Shown here one piece after another: positions 17,195 to 25,353 of a stretch of 64,000 nucleotides of DNA (position 1 is its first letter; every line of letters starts with the position of its first letter). The translations under genes and the position numbers were made by a program. Origin of the DNA: JAEMQF01 sp963850525 (GTDB lineage Bacteria > Pseudomonadota > Gammaproteobacteria > Burkholderiales > Burkholderiaceae_C); NCBI GenBank assembly GCA_963850525.1, contig CAWKLQ010000006.1:62001-126000 (forward strand), written 5' to 3'. Below the pieces are notes generated by a model. That model saw nothing but the letters and a program-made list of their open reading frames with translations. It was not told the DNA's origin and made no database searches.

Positions 17195-18463
17195 CTAAGC
17201 ACCACGCGGCGCGGCACCATGCACCACGCGCTGCGGGAACGGAATCTCCACGCCCATCGCGTTCAGCACGTCGAGCACGGCCAGGTTCACGTCCGAGCGC
17301 ACGCTGCCCTCGCCGTTCTCGGGGTCGGCAATCCAGAAGCTGATTTTCAAGTCCATGCCGTCGGCGGCGAAGGCGCTGAGCTGGCAATCCGGCGCGGGCT
17401 CGGCCAGGACCCGCGGCACGGCGGCAGCGGCGGCTGCGAGGCGCGGTTGCAGCGCCCGCACGTCGGTTCCGTACGCCACTTGCACGGCGCAGTGCAGCGC
17501 CACCAGCGAACTGCTGAGCGACCAGTTCTCGACGCGCTGCGTGATCAGGACTTCATTGGGAACAATCGCCTCGCGCCCGTTGAGCGCGCGGATCACGGTG
17601 TAGCGCGTGCGGATGTCGCTGATGCGACCCTCGAAGCCGTCGACCTTCACGGTGTCGCCGATGCGCAGGCTGCGTTCGGCGAGGACGACGAAGCCGCTCA
17701 CGTAGTTCGCAGCGATCTTCTGCAGGCCAAAGCCTATGCCCACGCCCAGCGCGCCGCCCAGCACGCCCAGCGCCGTGAGGTCGATGCCCACCGCCGACAG
17801 CGCGAGCAGCAGACCCACCAGCAACAGCGCCGCGCGCACCAGCGTCGCCGCCATCTTGCGAAACGACAGCGTATCGCCGCTGCCACGCAACAGGCGCCGC
17901 TCGATCGCCGCCGAGACCCACAGCGCGAGCACCATGACCAAGCCTGCGGTGACCGTGCCTTCGACCACATTGCGCAACGAGACGCGCGCGCCGCCGATCT
18001 TCCAACCCACCTCTTCCATCGCCTCCAGCACCGACGGCAAGACGCCCGTGACCCACAGGATCACGCCGCCCCAGGCGAGCCACGAGATCGACTTTTCGAT
18101 GGCACGCACCCAGCGCGCGCGCGGCAGCGTGGCGCCGAGCACGCGCACGCTCAGGCGGATGATGGCGAGCGACAGCAGGATCGGAATCGCCAACCGGAAC
18201 ACTGCCGGTTGCAGGCTGCCGCTCAAGCCGAGCTTCGCGGCGTAGGCGAAGGCCAGCGCGAGCAGCGGGAACAGCACGCCGTCAACGACGTGTTTGCCGA
18301 ACCAGATCGAGCCTTCGAGGGCCTGCGTGCCGCGCCACAGCCGCACCAAGACCCAGGCCGCAGCCATGCACGTGGCGAGGACGGCGAGTTCGGTCAGCGC
18401 CGCAGGCTGGGCGAGTGCGCCCAGCAAGTCACTCAGTTCGCGCGTCGCGGAGGCCCGGGCCAT
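17195..18463 (-). CDS. MscS-family mechanosensitive channel
   Basis: A 422-residue inner-membrane protein with about five hydrophobic segments followed by a conserved MscS domain. The pore-lining helix is the Gly/Ala-rich LTALGVLGGALGVGIGFGLQKIAANYVSGFVVLAE, here cited in parts: GGALGVGIGFGLQ and IAANYVSGF. The beta domain follows with RSLRIGDTVKVDGFEGRI and AIVPNEVLITQRVENWS, both strong family signatures. Such channels open under membrane tension to protect against osmotic downshock. The extra N-terminal segments make it longer than E. coli MscS (286 residues) but much shorter than MscK. It sits between the deacetylase-like gene and ggt with gaps of about 15 bp. Confidence 0.92.
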   Translation of the reverse strand: MARASATRELSDLLGALAQPAALTELAVLATCMAAAWVLVRLWRGTQALEGSIWFGKHVVDGVLFPLLALAFAYAAKLGLSGSLQPAVFRLAIPILLSLAIIRLSVRVLGATLPRARWVRAIEKSISWLAWGGVILWVTGVLPSVLEAMEEVGWKIGGARVSLRNVVEGTVTAGLVMVLALWVSAAIERRLLRGSGDTLSFRKMAATLVRAALLLVGLLLALSAVGIDLTALGVLGGALGVGIGFGLQKIAANYVSGFVVLAERSLRIGDTVKVDGFEGRISDIRTRYTVIRALNGREAIVPNEVLITQRVENWSLSSSLVALHCAVQVAYGTDVRALQPRLAAAAAAVPRVLAEPAPDCQLSAFAADGMDLKISFWIADPENGEGSVRSDVNLAVLDVLNAMGVEIPFPQRVVHGAAPRGA

Positions 18464-18478
18464 GGCGGCTGAGCAGCT

Positions 18479-19414
18479 TCAGGCAGTGCCCAGTACGCGC
18501 AAGTGCGCCGCGACGCTGCGTGCCAGCGCGCTCAGGTTGTAGCCGCCCTCCAGGCACGAGACGATGCGGCCTTTGGCGTGTTTGTCTGCGACCTCTTTGA
18601 TGCGCTTCGTCATCCACTCGTAATCGGCTTCGACCAGGCCGAGCTGGCCCAGGCCGTCTTCGCGGTGCGCGTCGAAACCCGCCGAGATGAAGATCATCTC
18701 CGGGCGAAACGCGTCGAGGCGCGGCAGCCAGTGCTGCTCGATCAGGGCGCGGATCTCCGGCCCCTTGGTGTAGGGCGGCACCGGCAGGTTCACCATGTTG
18801 CTGCCCAGCGGCGGAACCCCGCTTCCCGGGTAGAGCGGATGCTGGAAGTAACTCACCATCAGCATGCGGTCGTCGTTTGCGACGATGTCTTCGGTGCCGT
18901 TGCCGTGGTGCACGTCGAAGTCGACGATCGCCACGCGGCTCAAGCCGCCCACGTCGAGCGCGTAACGCGCGGCGATTGCGACATTGTTGAAAAAGCAAAA
19001 GCCCATCGCCCGGCCGCGCGTCGCGTGGTGGCCAGGCGGACGCACGGCGCAGAACGCGTTGTCGAACTCTCCGGCGAGCACCCCCTGGGTCGCCGCCACC
19101 GCGGCCCCCGCGCCGCGCTGCACGGCCGCCCAAGTGCCGGCGCTGGCAGAGGTGTCGGGGTCCAGGGCGCGCGGGTTGCCGCTGCGTGAAACCTCTTCGA
19201 GCAGGTCGCGCAGTTGATTCACATAACCTGAGCTGTGAGCGAATGCAACGTGCTCGAGCGCCACCAAGGGGGCTTCGCGCCGCGTCAGCGTCGCCTCCAG
19301 GCCGGTGGCGAGCAAGTGGTCTTCGATGGCCGACAGGCGCTGCGGGCTTTCGGGGTGGCCGCGGCCCATGTCGTGGCCGCGGCATTCGATGTGCGTGAAA
19401 AAGGCAGTGGACAT
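18479..19414 (-). CDS. Histone deacetylase family protein (acetoin utilisation/acetylpolyamine type)
   Basis: A 311-residue zinc hydrolase of the arginase/deacetylase fold. The start MSTAFFTHIECRGHDMGRGHPE is typical of the bacterial class II-like group. Zinc and catalytic motifs are present: RPPGHHATR, DFDVHHGNGTEDI and SAGFDAHREDGLG, plus the glycine-rich CLEGGYNLSALA near the end. Such enzymes remove acetyl groups from lysines or polyamines; the substrate here is unknown. The ATG at 19414 is used because the upstream in-frame extension is antisense to moxR. It is divergent from moxR by 40 bp. Confidence 0.93.
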   Translation of the reverse strand: MSTAFFTHIECRGHDMGRGHPESPQRLSAIEDHLLATGLEATLTRREAPLVALEHVAFAHSSGYVNQLRDLLEEVSRSGNPRALDPDTSASAGTWAAVQRGAGAAVAATQGVLAGEFDNAFCAVRPPGHHATRGRAMGFCFFNNVAIAARYALDVGGLSRVAIVDFDVHHGNGTEDIVANDDRMLMVSYFQHPLYPGSGVPPLGSNMVNLPVPPYTKGPEIRALIEQHWLPRLDAFRPEMIFISAGFDAHREDGLGQLGLVEADYEWMTKRIKEVADKHAKGRIVSCLEGGYNLSALARSVAAHLRVLGTA

Positions 19415-19454
19415 GGCGCGATGCGGGGTTGAGTTTTCGGGTAACGTGGGGCGG

Positions 19455-20435
19455 ATGAACGATTCTGTCTCAACCCATATTCTGCGGGCCGGGCAATCCG
19501 CCGATCTGACGAGCCAGGCGCTGGCCGACAAACTCTCGCAATTGATTGCCCAGGTTAGCACGATCGTCGTGGGCAAACGCACCCAGATCGAAGACTGCGT
19601 CGCCTGCCTTCTTGCCGGCGGACACCTGCTCATCGAAGACGTTCCCGGCGTGGGCAAAACGACGCTGGCGCACGCGCTGGCGGTGTCGCTGGGCCTGCGC
19701 TTTTCGCGCACCCAGTTCACCGCCGATCTGATGCCTGCCGACTTGACAGGCGTGAGCATTTACGAGCGCGCCAAGGAAGTCTTCGTCTTTCATCCCGGGC
19801 CGGTGTTCGCCCAGGTGCTGCTCGCCGATGAAATCAACCGCGCAGGTCCGAAGACGCAAAGCGCGTTGCTCGAAGCGATGGAAGAACACCAGGTCACCGT
19901 GGAAGGCGAAACACGCCCGCTGCCCAAGCCGTTTTTCGTGATCGCGACGCAGAATCCGAGCGACCAGCTCGGCACCTACCCGCTGCCCGAATCGCAGCTG
20001 GATCGCTTTTTGATGTGCATCACGCTCGGCTACCCCGACGCGCAGAGCGAACGCGCGCTGCTCGCCGGGCAGGACCGGCGCGAAGCGATCCACGCCTTGC
20101 CGCCGGTGATGTCGCCCGAGCAGATGCTCGCCGCACAAAAAGCCGTTCAAGCGGTACACGCATCGAGTGCCTTGCTCGACTATTTGCAGGCACTGATCGG
20201 CGCAACGCGCTCCGGGCGCTGGTTCGTCGCGGGCCTCAGCCCGCGCGCAGGAATCGGCGTGTTGCGCGCAGCGCGCGCGCGTGCGCTGCTCGACCAGCGC
20301 GATTACGTCGCGCCGGACGACATCCAGGCGATCCTGCCGCAGACGATTGCGCACCGCTTGCAACCCGTCGCCGGCGCGGGGCGGGGCCGCGCCGAGCAGG
20401 TGCGCGCGATGATCGAAGCCGTCGCGCTGCCCTGA
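19455..20435 (+). CDS. MoxR-family AAA+ ATPase
   Basis: A 326-residue AAA+ ATPase of the MoxR class, which acts as a chaperone for other proteins of the same operon. Walker A is EDVPGVGKTT, Walker B is VLLADEINRAGPKTQ, and sensor 1 is VIATQNPSDQLGTYPLPESQ. These are standard MoxR motifs. The neighbours (DUF58 and a transglutaminase-like membrane protein) form the common MoxR-DUF58-TgpA gene set. The ATG at 19455 follows a GGGGCGG stretch and begins a short unconserved leader before the ATPase core. Confidence 0.93.
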   Translation: MNDSVSTHILRAGQSADLTSQALADKLSQLIAQVSTIVVGKRTQIEDCVACLLAGGHLLIEDVPGVGKTTLAHALAVSLGLRFSRTQFTADLMPADLTGVSIYERAKEVFVFHPGPVFAQVLLADEINRAGPKTQSALLEAMEEHQVTVEGETRPLPKPFFVIATQNPSDQLGTYPLPESQLDRFLMCITLGYPDAQSERALLAGQDRREAIHALPPVMSPEQMLAAQKAVQAVHASSALLDYLQALIGATRSGRWFVAGLSPRAGIGVLRAARARALLDQRDYVAPDDIQAILPQTIAHRLQPVAGAGRGRAEQVRAMIEAVALP

Positions 20436-20476
20436 ATCGGCGCGCGCCGAACCGCCTCACGCATCCACCCGAGCTC

Positions 20477-21520
20477 GTGAACCCGGCGAACGTCTTGCGC
20501 GACCGGCGCGTCAAACCGCCGCCGCCGCGCAACCCATTCCAGTTGCCGGCACATTGGGTGCGGATGCGCTTTCGCGCCTGGTCGCAGTCGCGCCAGCCGC
20601 CCTCCGACACACGACTGCTCACGCAGCGCAACGTCTACATCCTGCCCACGCGCGCCGGCTTCATGTTCGCCGTGACCTTGATCGTGCTGCTCGTCGCGTC
20701 GCTGAACTACCAGTTGAATCTGGGCTACATCCTGACGTTTTTGCTCGCCGGCAGCGGCATCGTTTCGCTGCACATCACGCACAGCACGCTGCGCGGCCTG
20801 ACGCTTCACCTGCGCCCGCTTCAGCCGGTGTTCGCCGGCGACGCCGCCTTGCTCGACTGCGTGCTCACGAGCCCGGACCGCGAGCGCTTCGGCATCGGCC
20901 TGAACGTGATCTCCGGCCCGCAGCGCCAGGTGAGCTGGGCGAATGTTCCGGCGGGTGGCCAGACCAGCACGACGGTGAGTTTCGTTCCCGAGGTGCGCGG
21001 CCTGCATGCGCTGCCGGCGCTCGTCGTGGAGACGCGCTTTCCGTTCGGGCTGTTCCGCGCGTGGACGTTCTGGCGTCCCGCGTCCAACCTGCTCGTCTAC
21101 CCGCGGCCCGAGCTAGAGGCCCCGCCTTTGCCCCAGGCGCGCCCGGTTCCCGGCAGCGGCCAGGAGCAGCGCGCCGCAGCCACCGGCGAAACCGAGGGCG
21201 TTCGCGCGTATCGCCGCGGCGACGCGCTCAAGCTCGTGCTCTGGAAGAAGGCCGCCAAAGCGCTGGAAAGCGGCGGCGAACTCGTGAGCCGCGATACGCG
21301 CGTCGCCACGCAACGCCAGTTGGCGCTCGATTGGGCGCACTGTACCGGGCTGCCCGACGAGCAGCGCCTGGCGCGGCTCACGGCCTGGGTGCTGGACGCG
21401 CAGCGCAGCGCCGCCGACTATGCGCTGGTGCTGCCGGGAGTCGAGATTCCGCCCGCCTCGGGCGAAGCGCAGCGGCGCCGCTGCCTCGAAGCGCTGGCAC
21501 TGTGGAAGTTGGACCGGTGA
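20477..21520 (+). CDS. DUF58 domain-containing protein
   Basis: A membrane-anchored protein of about 347 residues. Two hydrophobic helices (RAGFMFAVTLIVLLVASLNY and LGYILTFLLAGSGIVSL) are followed by a beta-rich cytoplasmic region and the DUF58 core. The core includes GETEGVRAYRRGDALKLVLWKKAAK, which corresponds to the family pattern of charged YxxGD. I use the GTG at 20477, although an ATG at 20565 is possible. The gene lies between moxR and tgpA; the stop codon overlaps the tgpA start as GTGA. The function of DUF58 proteins is not firmly known; they may act as MoxR substrates or von Willebrand-like adaptors. Confidence 0.88.
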   Translation: MNPANVLRDRRVKPPPPRNPFQLPAHWVRMRFRAWSQSRQPPSDTRLLTQRNVYILPTRAGFMFAVTLIVLLVASLNYQLNLGYILTFLLAGSGIVSLHITHSTLRGLTLHLRPLQPVFAGDAALLDCVLTSPDRERFGIGLNVISGPQRQVSWANVPAGGQTSTTVSFVPEVRGLHALPALVVETRFPFGLFRAWTFWRPASNLLVYPRPELEAPPLPQARPVPGSGQEQRAAATGETEGVRAYRRGDALKLVLWKKAAKALESGGELVSRDTRVATQRQLALDWAHCTGLPDEQRLARLTAWVLDAQRSAADYALVLPGVEIPPASGEAQRRRCLEALALWKLDR

Positions 21521-23661
21521 GCACATTCGACGCGACGCCCACGTCATCCCGGCGCACGCCGGGATCGACTGCCGATCGGGCCTCCGCCTCGGGCCGATGG
21601 GTCCCGGCTTTCGCCGGAATGACGGGTCGTTGGCCGAGATGGCCAGGCTGGCGCCACTTGCCGCGCGAAACGCGCGACACGCTGTTCCTCATCGGCGTGA
21701 TCGGCTGGACGGTCGCGCCGCACGTCTCGCACCTGCCGCTGTGGTGCAGTGTACTCACTGCCGCGGTGCTCGTGTGGCGCGCGCTGCTCGCGGTGCGCCA
21801 GGCGGCGTTGCCTGGCCGCGGCGTGATTTTGCTCGTTCTGGGCGTCGCCGCGGGGTTGACGTTGTGGTCGTATCAGACGCTGCTCGGCAAGGAGCCGGGC
21901 ATCACGATGGCGATGTCGCTGATGGCGCTGAAGACGCTTGAGCTGCGCGCGCGGCGCGACGCCTTTGTCGTGTTCTTCCTCGGCTTCTTCCTCGTGCTGA
22001 CGCACTTCCTCTACTCGCAGTCGCTGCTCGTCGCCGGCGCGATGCTGGTGTCGGTGTGGGGCCTGCTCACCGCCCTGGTGCTCGCCCACATGCCCGCCGG
22101 CCAACCCAGCCTGCGCCAGGCCGGCGCGCTTTCGGCGCGCACCGCGCTGCTCGGCGCGCCCATCATGGCGCTGCTGTTCGTGCTGTTCCCGCGCGTCGGC
22201 CCGCTCTGGGGCGTGCCGCAAGACGGCACGACGAGCACCGGCTTGTCGCTGCGCATGCGCATGGGGTCGGTGGCTGAAGTGGCGCTCGACGACAGCATCG
22301 CGCTGCGCGTGCGCTTCGAGGGCGCCCCGCCGAGCCCGCACGCGATGTACTTTCGCGGCCCGGTGCTCGGGCGTTTTGACGGCACCGAATGGCGCCCGCT
22401 GCCGGCGGCGTTCCCGTCGCCGCGCCGCCTGCCCGGCGAACTGCGCCCGCTGGGCCCGGCAGTGCGCTACGAAATGACGCTCGAGCCCTTGCGCCTGTCG
22501 ATGTTGCCACTGCTCGAAGCCACACCGCGCGCGCCACTCATCGAAGGCACGCAAGTCATTGTTCAAGACGACCTTCAGGCGATCACCGACCGGCCCATCC
22601 AGCAGCGCCTGCGCTTCAGCGCCGAGGCGTATCCGGCCTACGCCCACGGTCCGCAGCGTCTGGGTGCGGGCCTGCGCGAGAACCTGGCGCTGCCGGAAGG
22701 CTTCAACCCGCGCTCCCTGGCGTGGGCCGCCGAGCTGCGCAGCCAGCCGCGCTACGCGAATGCCGACGCCACGACGCTCGCGCGCGCCTTGCTGGAACAC
22801 ATTCGCACGGCAAACTTCAGCTACACGCTGGCGCCCGGCGAGTACCTCGGGCCGGACATGATCGACGAGTTCTGGATGGACCGGCGCGCCGGATTCTGCG
22901 AACACTTCGCCGCGGCGTTCGTCGTTCTGATGCGCGCCCTCGATGTTCCCGCGCGCGTCGTCACCGGTTACCAGGGAACCGATCCCACCCCCGTCGACGG
23001 GTTTTACATCGTGCGCCAGAGCTCGGCGCACGCCTGGGCCGAGTATTGGCAAGAGGGCCTAGGCTGGCAGCGTGCCGACCCGACTGCCGCAGTCGCGCCG
23101 GAGCGCATCGAGCGCAGCCGCAACCTGTTGCCCGCCCCGGGCCTGATGGCCGGTGCCCTGGGCAGCCTGAGCCCCGAATTGCTCGCCAGCCTGCGCCAGG
23201 GCTGGGAGACGATGAACAACCGCTGGAACCAGTGGGTGCTCGGCTATTCGCGCGGCGCGCAATTCGACCTGCTGCGCAGCTTGGGGATGGAGTCGCCGCG
23301 CTGGGAAGACCTGGCGCTGCTGCTGGTCGGGTGCTTGAGTTCGCTGGCCGCCCTGGGCGCGCTCTGGGCCTGGCGCGACCGCAATCTGGTCGACCCGTGG
23401 ACCCGTCAAATGGACAAGCTGCGCGCCGCGTTGCGCAGCGCCGGCCTGCCCTGCGCCGCGCACGAAGCGCCGCGCGCGTTGGCGACACGCGTGCAGGCGC
23501 AATTTGGCGAGTCCGCCGGCGACTTGGTGACGCTGCTCCTGGCCCTGGAGACGCAGCGTTACAGCCGCGACGCACGTCAGCGCCCACTCGACGCGTTGAC
23601 GCGGCAATTCGTCGCACGGGCGCGCAAGCTGGCGGTGCGAGCGCAAGTGCCCGCTCGATAA
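21517..23661 (+). CDS. TgpA-like membrane transglutaminase (DUF3488)
   Basis: A 714-residue inner-membrane protein with several N-terminal hydrophobic segments (DUF3488), a large periplasmic region with a transglutaminase core, a further membrane helix (about WEDLALLLVGCLSSLAALG) and a C-terminal cytoplasmic tail. The catalytic triad is visible as Cys in RRAGFCEHFAAAF, His in SSAHAWAEYW and Asp in RADPTAAV. It overlaps the DUF58 stop codon as GTGA. The first about 35 codons come from a palindromic repeat (21541-21622) read in frame, so a start within or after it, such as ATG 21619, is possible. In Pseudomonas the homologue TgpA is essential. Confidence 0.9.
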   Translation: MSTFDATPTSSRRTPGSTADRASASGRWVPAFAGMTGRWPRWPGWRHLPRETRDTLFLIGVIGWTVAPHVSHLPLWCSVLTAAVLVWRALLAVRQAALPGRGVILLVLGVAAGLTLWSYQTLLGKEPGITMAMSLMALKTLELRARRDAFVVFFLGFFLVLTHFLYSQSLLVAGAMLVSVWGLLTALVLAHMPAGQPSLRQAGALSARTALLGAPIMALLFVLFPRVGPLWGVPQDGTTSTGLSLRMRMGSVAEVALDDSIALRVRFEGAPPSPHAMYFRGPVLGRFDGTEWRPLPAAFPSPRRLPGELRPLGPAVRYEMTLEPLRLSMLPLLEATPRAPLIEGTQVIVQDDLQAITDRPIQQRLRFSAEAYPAYAHGPQRLGAGLRENLALPEGFNPRSLAWAAELRSQPRYANADATTLARALLEHIRTANFSYTLAPGEYLGPDMIDEFWMDRRAGFCEHFAAAFVVLMRALDVPARVVTGYQGTDPTPVDGFYIVRQSSAHAWAEYWQEGLGWQRADPTAAVAPERIERSRNLLPAPGLMAGALGSLSPELLASLRQGWETMNNRWNQWVLGYSRGAQFDLLRSLGMESPRWEDLALLLVGCLSSLAALGALWAWRDRNLVDPWTRQMDKLRAALRSAGLPCAAHEAPRALATRVQAQFGESAGDLVTLLLALETQRYSRDARQRPLDALTRQFVARARKLAVRAQVPAR
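21541..21622. repeat. Palindromic repeat inside the 5' end of the transglutaminase gene
   Basis: Two inverted halves, GTCATCCCGGCGCACGCCGG at about 21543 and TCCCGGCTTTCGCCGGAATG ending near 21621, are the same repeat family as at 5836-5902. The interior has diverged. The element is read in frame and encodes about 28 residues at the protein start (TSSRRTPGS ... WVPAFAGMT), outside any conserved domain. Confidence 0.8.
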
Positions 23662-23700
23662 TTGCGCCCACTTTCGCGACCCACCGCACCCACTGCCCTC

Positions 23701-24789
23701 ATGCAAAGGCGACATCTGCTGCAACACTTGGCCGCCACGGCTTGGCCGGCAGCATTGCTCGCAGTCAACCTTCCGGCCGGGGCACAGAAGAAAAAAGTGC
23801 GCGAGTCGCGCCCGGAAGCCGAGCCCGGCGCCACGCCCTACCACGGCCGTGAAGACGTCGCGCTGTTTGCCTTCGAAGTGGCGCAGCGCCATGGACTGGA
23901 CGCGCAATGGACGCTGGACGCGCTGCTGCAAGCGCGGCGCATTCCCAGCGTCGCGCGCCTCATCATGCCCGCACCCGCGGGCACCGCGAAGAACTGGGCA
24001 GCGTACCGGGCGCGCGCAATCGAGGCGGTGCGAATTCGCGCCGGACTCGCGTTCTGGAACGCGAACGAAGCCGCGCTCGTCAAGGCCGAAGAGCGATGGG
24101 GGGTCCCGGCGGAGATCGTCGTGGGAGTCATCGGCATCGAGTCGCTCTACGGCCAGCACATGGGCAACTACCGAGTCCTGGACGCGCTCGCCACCTTGAG
24201 TTTCGACTTTCCGAGCGGGCGCAGTGACCGCAGCGCATTTTTCCGCTCCGAACTCGGCGACTTCCTGCTGCTGTGCCACCACCGCGCGACGGACCCCACA
24301 CAGCCGCGCGGCTCTTACGCCGGGGCGATGGGCCTGGGCCAGTTCATGCCGTCCAGCGTGACCCGGTTTGCGCTGGACTTCGATGAAGACGGCAGCATCG
24401 ACTTGAGTGGCAGCGTCGCCGACGCGATCGGCAGCGTCGCGCACTACCTTGCCGTGTTCGGCTGGCAACGCGGTGTGCCGCCGCGCTTCGCCGTGATCGC
24501 GCCCGCACAGCCACAAGACCTCGCCGTGCTGACCGCCCCCGACATCACCCCGACCTTCACCGTGCAGGAGTTGACCGAGCGTGGCGCACAACTCGCACCG
24601 CAAGCGCTGGCCTTCGACGGCAAACTCGCCCTGGTCGAGCTGCACAACGGCGACGCCGCACCAAGCTATGTGGCCGGCACCGACAACTTCTACGCGATCA
24701 CGCGCTACAACTGGTCGAGCTATTACGCCCTGGCCGTCGTCGAACTCGGCGAAGCGGTCGCGCGCGAACGCAAGCGAAGCGTTCTCTGA
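23701..24789 (+). CDS. mltB: Membrane-bound lytic murein transglycosylase B (MltB)
   Basis: MltB cleaves the glycan strand of peptidoglycan with formation of 1,6-anhydro ends. The 362-residue product starts at ATG 23701 with MQRRHLLQHLAATAWPAALL, an Arg-Arg export signal with a short hydrophobic core. No lipobox is seen, so it may be soluble in the periplasm. The catalytic glutamate is Glu147 in VIGIESLYGQHMGNY, and AGAMGLGQFMPSSV and TDNFYAITRYNWSSYYA are family blocks. It follows the transglutaminase gene by 39 bp, and a cell-wall role for the whole cluster is plausible. Confidence 0.92.
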   Translation: MQRRHLLQHLAATAWPAALLAVNLPAGAQKKKVRESRPEAEPGATPYHGREDVALFAFEVAQRHGLDAQWTLDALLQARRIPSVARLIMPAPAGTAKNWAAYRARAIEAVRIRAGLAFWNANEAALVKAEERWGVPAEIVVGVIGIESLYGQHMGNYRVLDALATLSFDFPSGRSDRSAFFRSELGDFLLLCHHRATDPTQPRGSYAGAMGLGQFMPSSVTRFALDFDEDGSIDLSGSVADAIGSVAHYLAVFGWQRGVPPRFAVIAPAQPQDLAVLTAPDITPTFTVQELTERGAQLAPQALAFDGKLALVELHNGDAAPSYVAGTDNFYAITRYNWSSYYALAVVELGEAVARERKRSVL

Positions 24790-24799
24790 ACTGAGCGCT

Positions 24800-25207
24800 T
24801 CAGGCAAGCGCAAGTTCAAGCTCGGCGTGCCGCGGCGCGTGGCTGGGCTGGGCCGGCAGGCGCCAGGCGCTTGCATCGGCGAGCTCGAATTCAATCAGGT
24901 TGTCGGTGCGCGCCGCGCCGCGGAGTGCTTGCGCAATCACCGGCCCGCGCACGGTCGTCTCGCGCACGGTCGTCTCGCGCACCGGCTCGCGCACCGGCTC
25001 GCGCCAAGGCTGGAACGCGATGTCGGCGGCGCTGTCTTCGCAGACCTCGAGGCCGTGTTCCAGCTCCCAACTCGAGTCGAACCACCCCGGGCCCAGCGGC
25101 ATCGGGTCCAGCTCGTCCAGGTTCATCATCACGAAGCGGCGTTGCGCGCGGCCGGCGCGGTGCAGGCGTTGCAGAAGCAGTTGCAGCGTCAAGTGCATGC
25201 GGGTCAT
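24800..25207 (-). CDS. Small orphan protein with internal REPV/RETTV repeats
   Basis: A 135-residue protein that I cannot assign to a named family. The start at 25207 has a good ribosome site (AAGGAGA, six bases upstream). The segment LGPGWFDSSWELEHGLEV (about 38-55) looks like a conserved core. Residues 69-90 are a run of short repeats, REPV twice then RETTV twice, which correspond to tandem DNA repeats at 24946-24999. There is no signal peptide. It lies 146 bp downstream of prpE on the same strand and ends close to the convergent mltB gene. Confidence 0.68.
   Translation of the reverse strand: MTRMHLTLQLLLQRLHRAGRAQRRFVMMNLDELDPMPLGPGWFDSSWELEHGLEVCEDSAADIAFQPWREPVREPVRETTVRETTVRGPVIAQALRGAARTDNLIEFELADASAWRLPAQPSHAPRHAELELALA
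24946..24999. repeat. Tandem repeats in a coding region (2 x 15 bp, 2 x 12 bp)
   Basis: CGCGCACGGTCGTCT occurs twice (24946-24960 and 24961-24975) and CGCGCACCGGCT twice (24976-24987 and 24988-24999), all perfect. Both units are multiples of three, so copy-number changes keep the reading frame of the small protein. Confidence 0.85.
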
Positions 25208-25353
25208 GTCGGTCTCCTTCATCGATGTTTCGATGGGAGAAGTTTTCCGCGATTGCACTCGAGCGCCTATCCCGCTGAAGGCGGAAATGCGGCTCGCGGA
25301 CGGCCCCCGCGAAGGGGCCCCACCAAAGGGGGGTTTGCCGGAACGCGCAGCGC

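Noticed and set aside
17219..18472. A 417-codon open frame antisense to the MscS-type gene
   Set aside because: It is rich in His, Arg, Gln and Ala with no motif, as expected from the complement of a GC-rich gene; the opposite strand carries clear MscS motifs.
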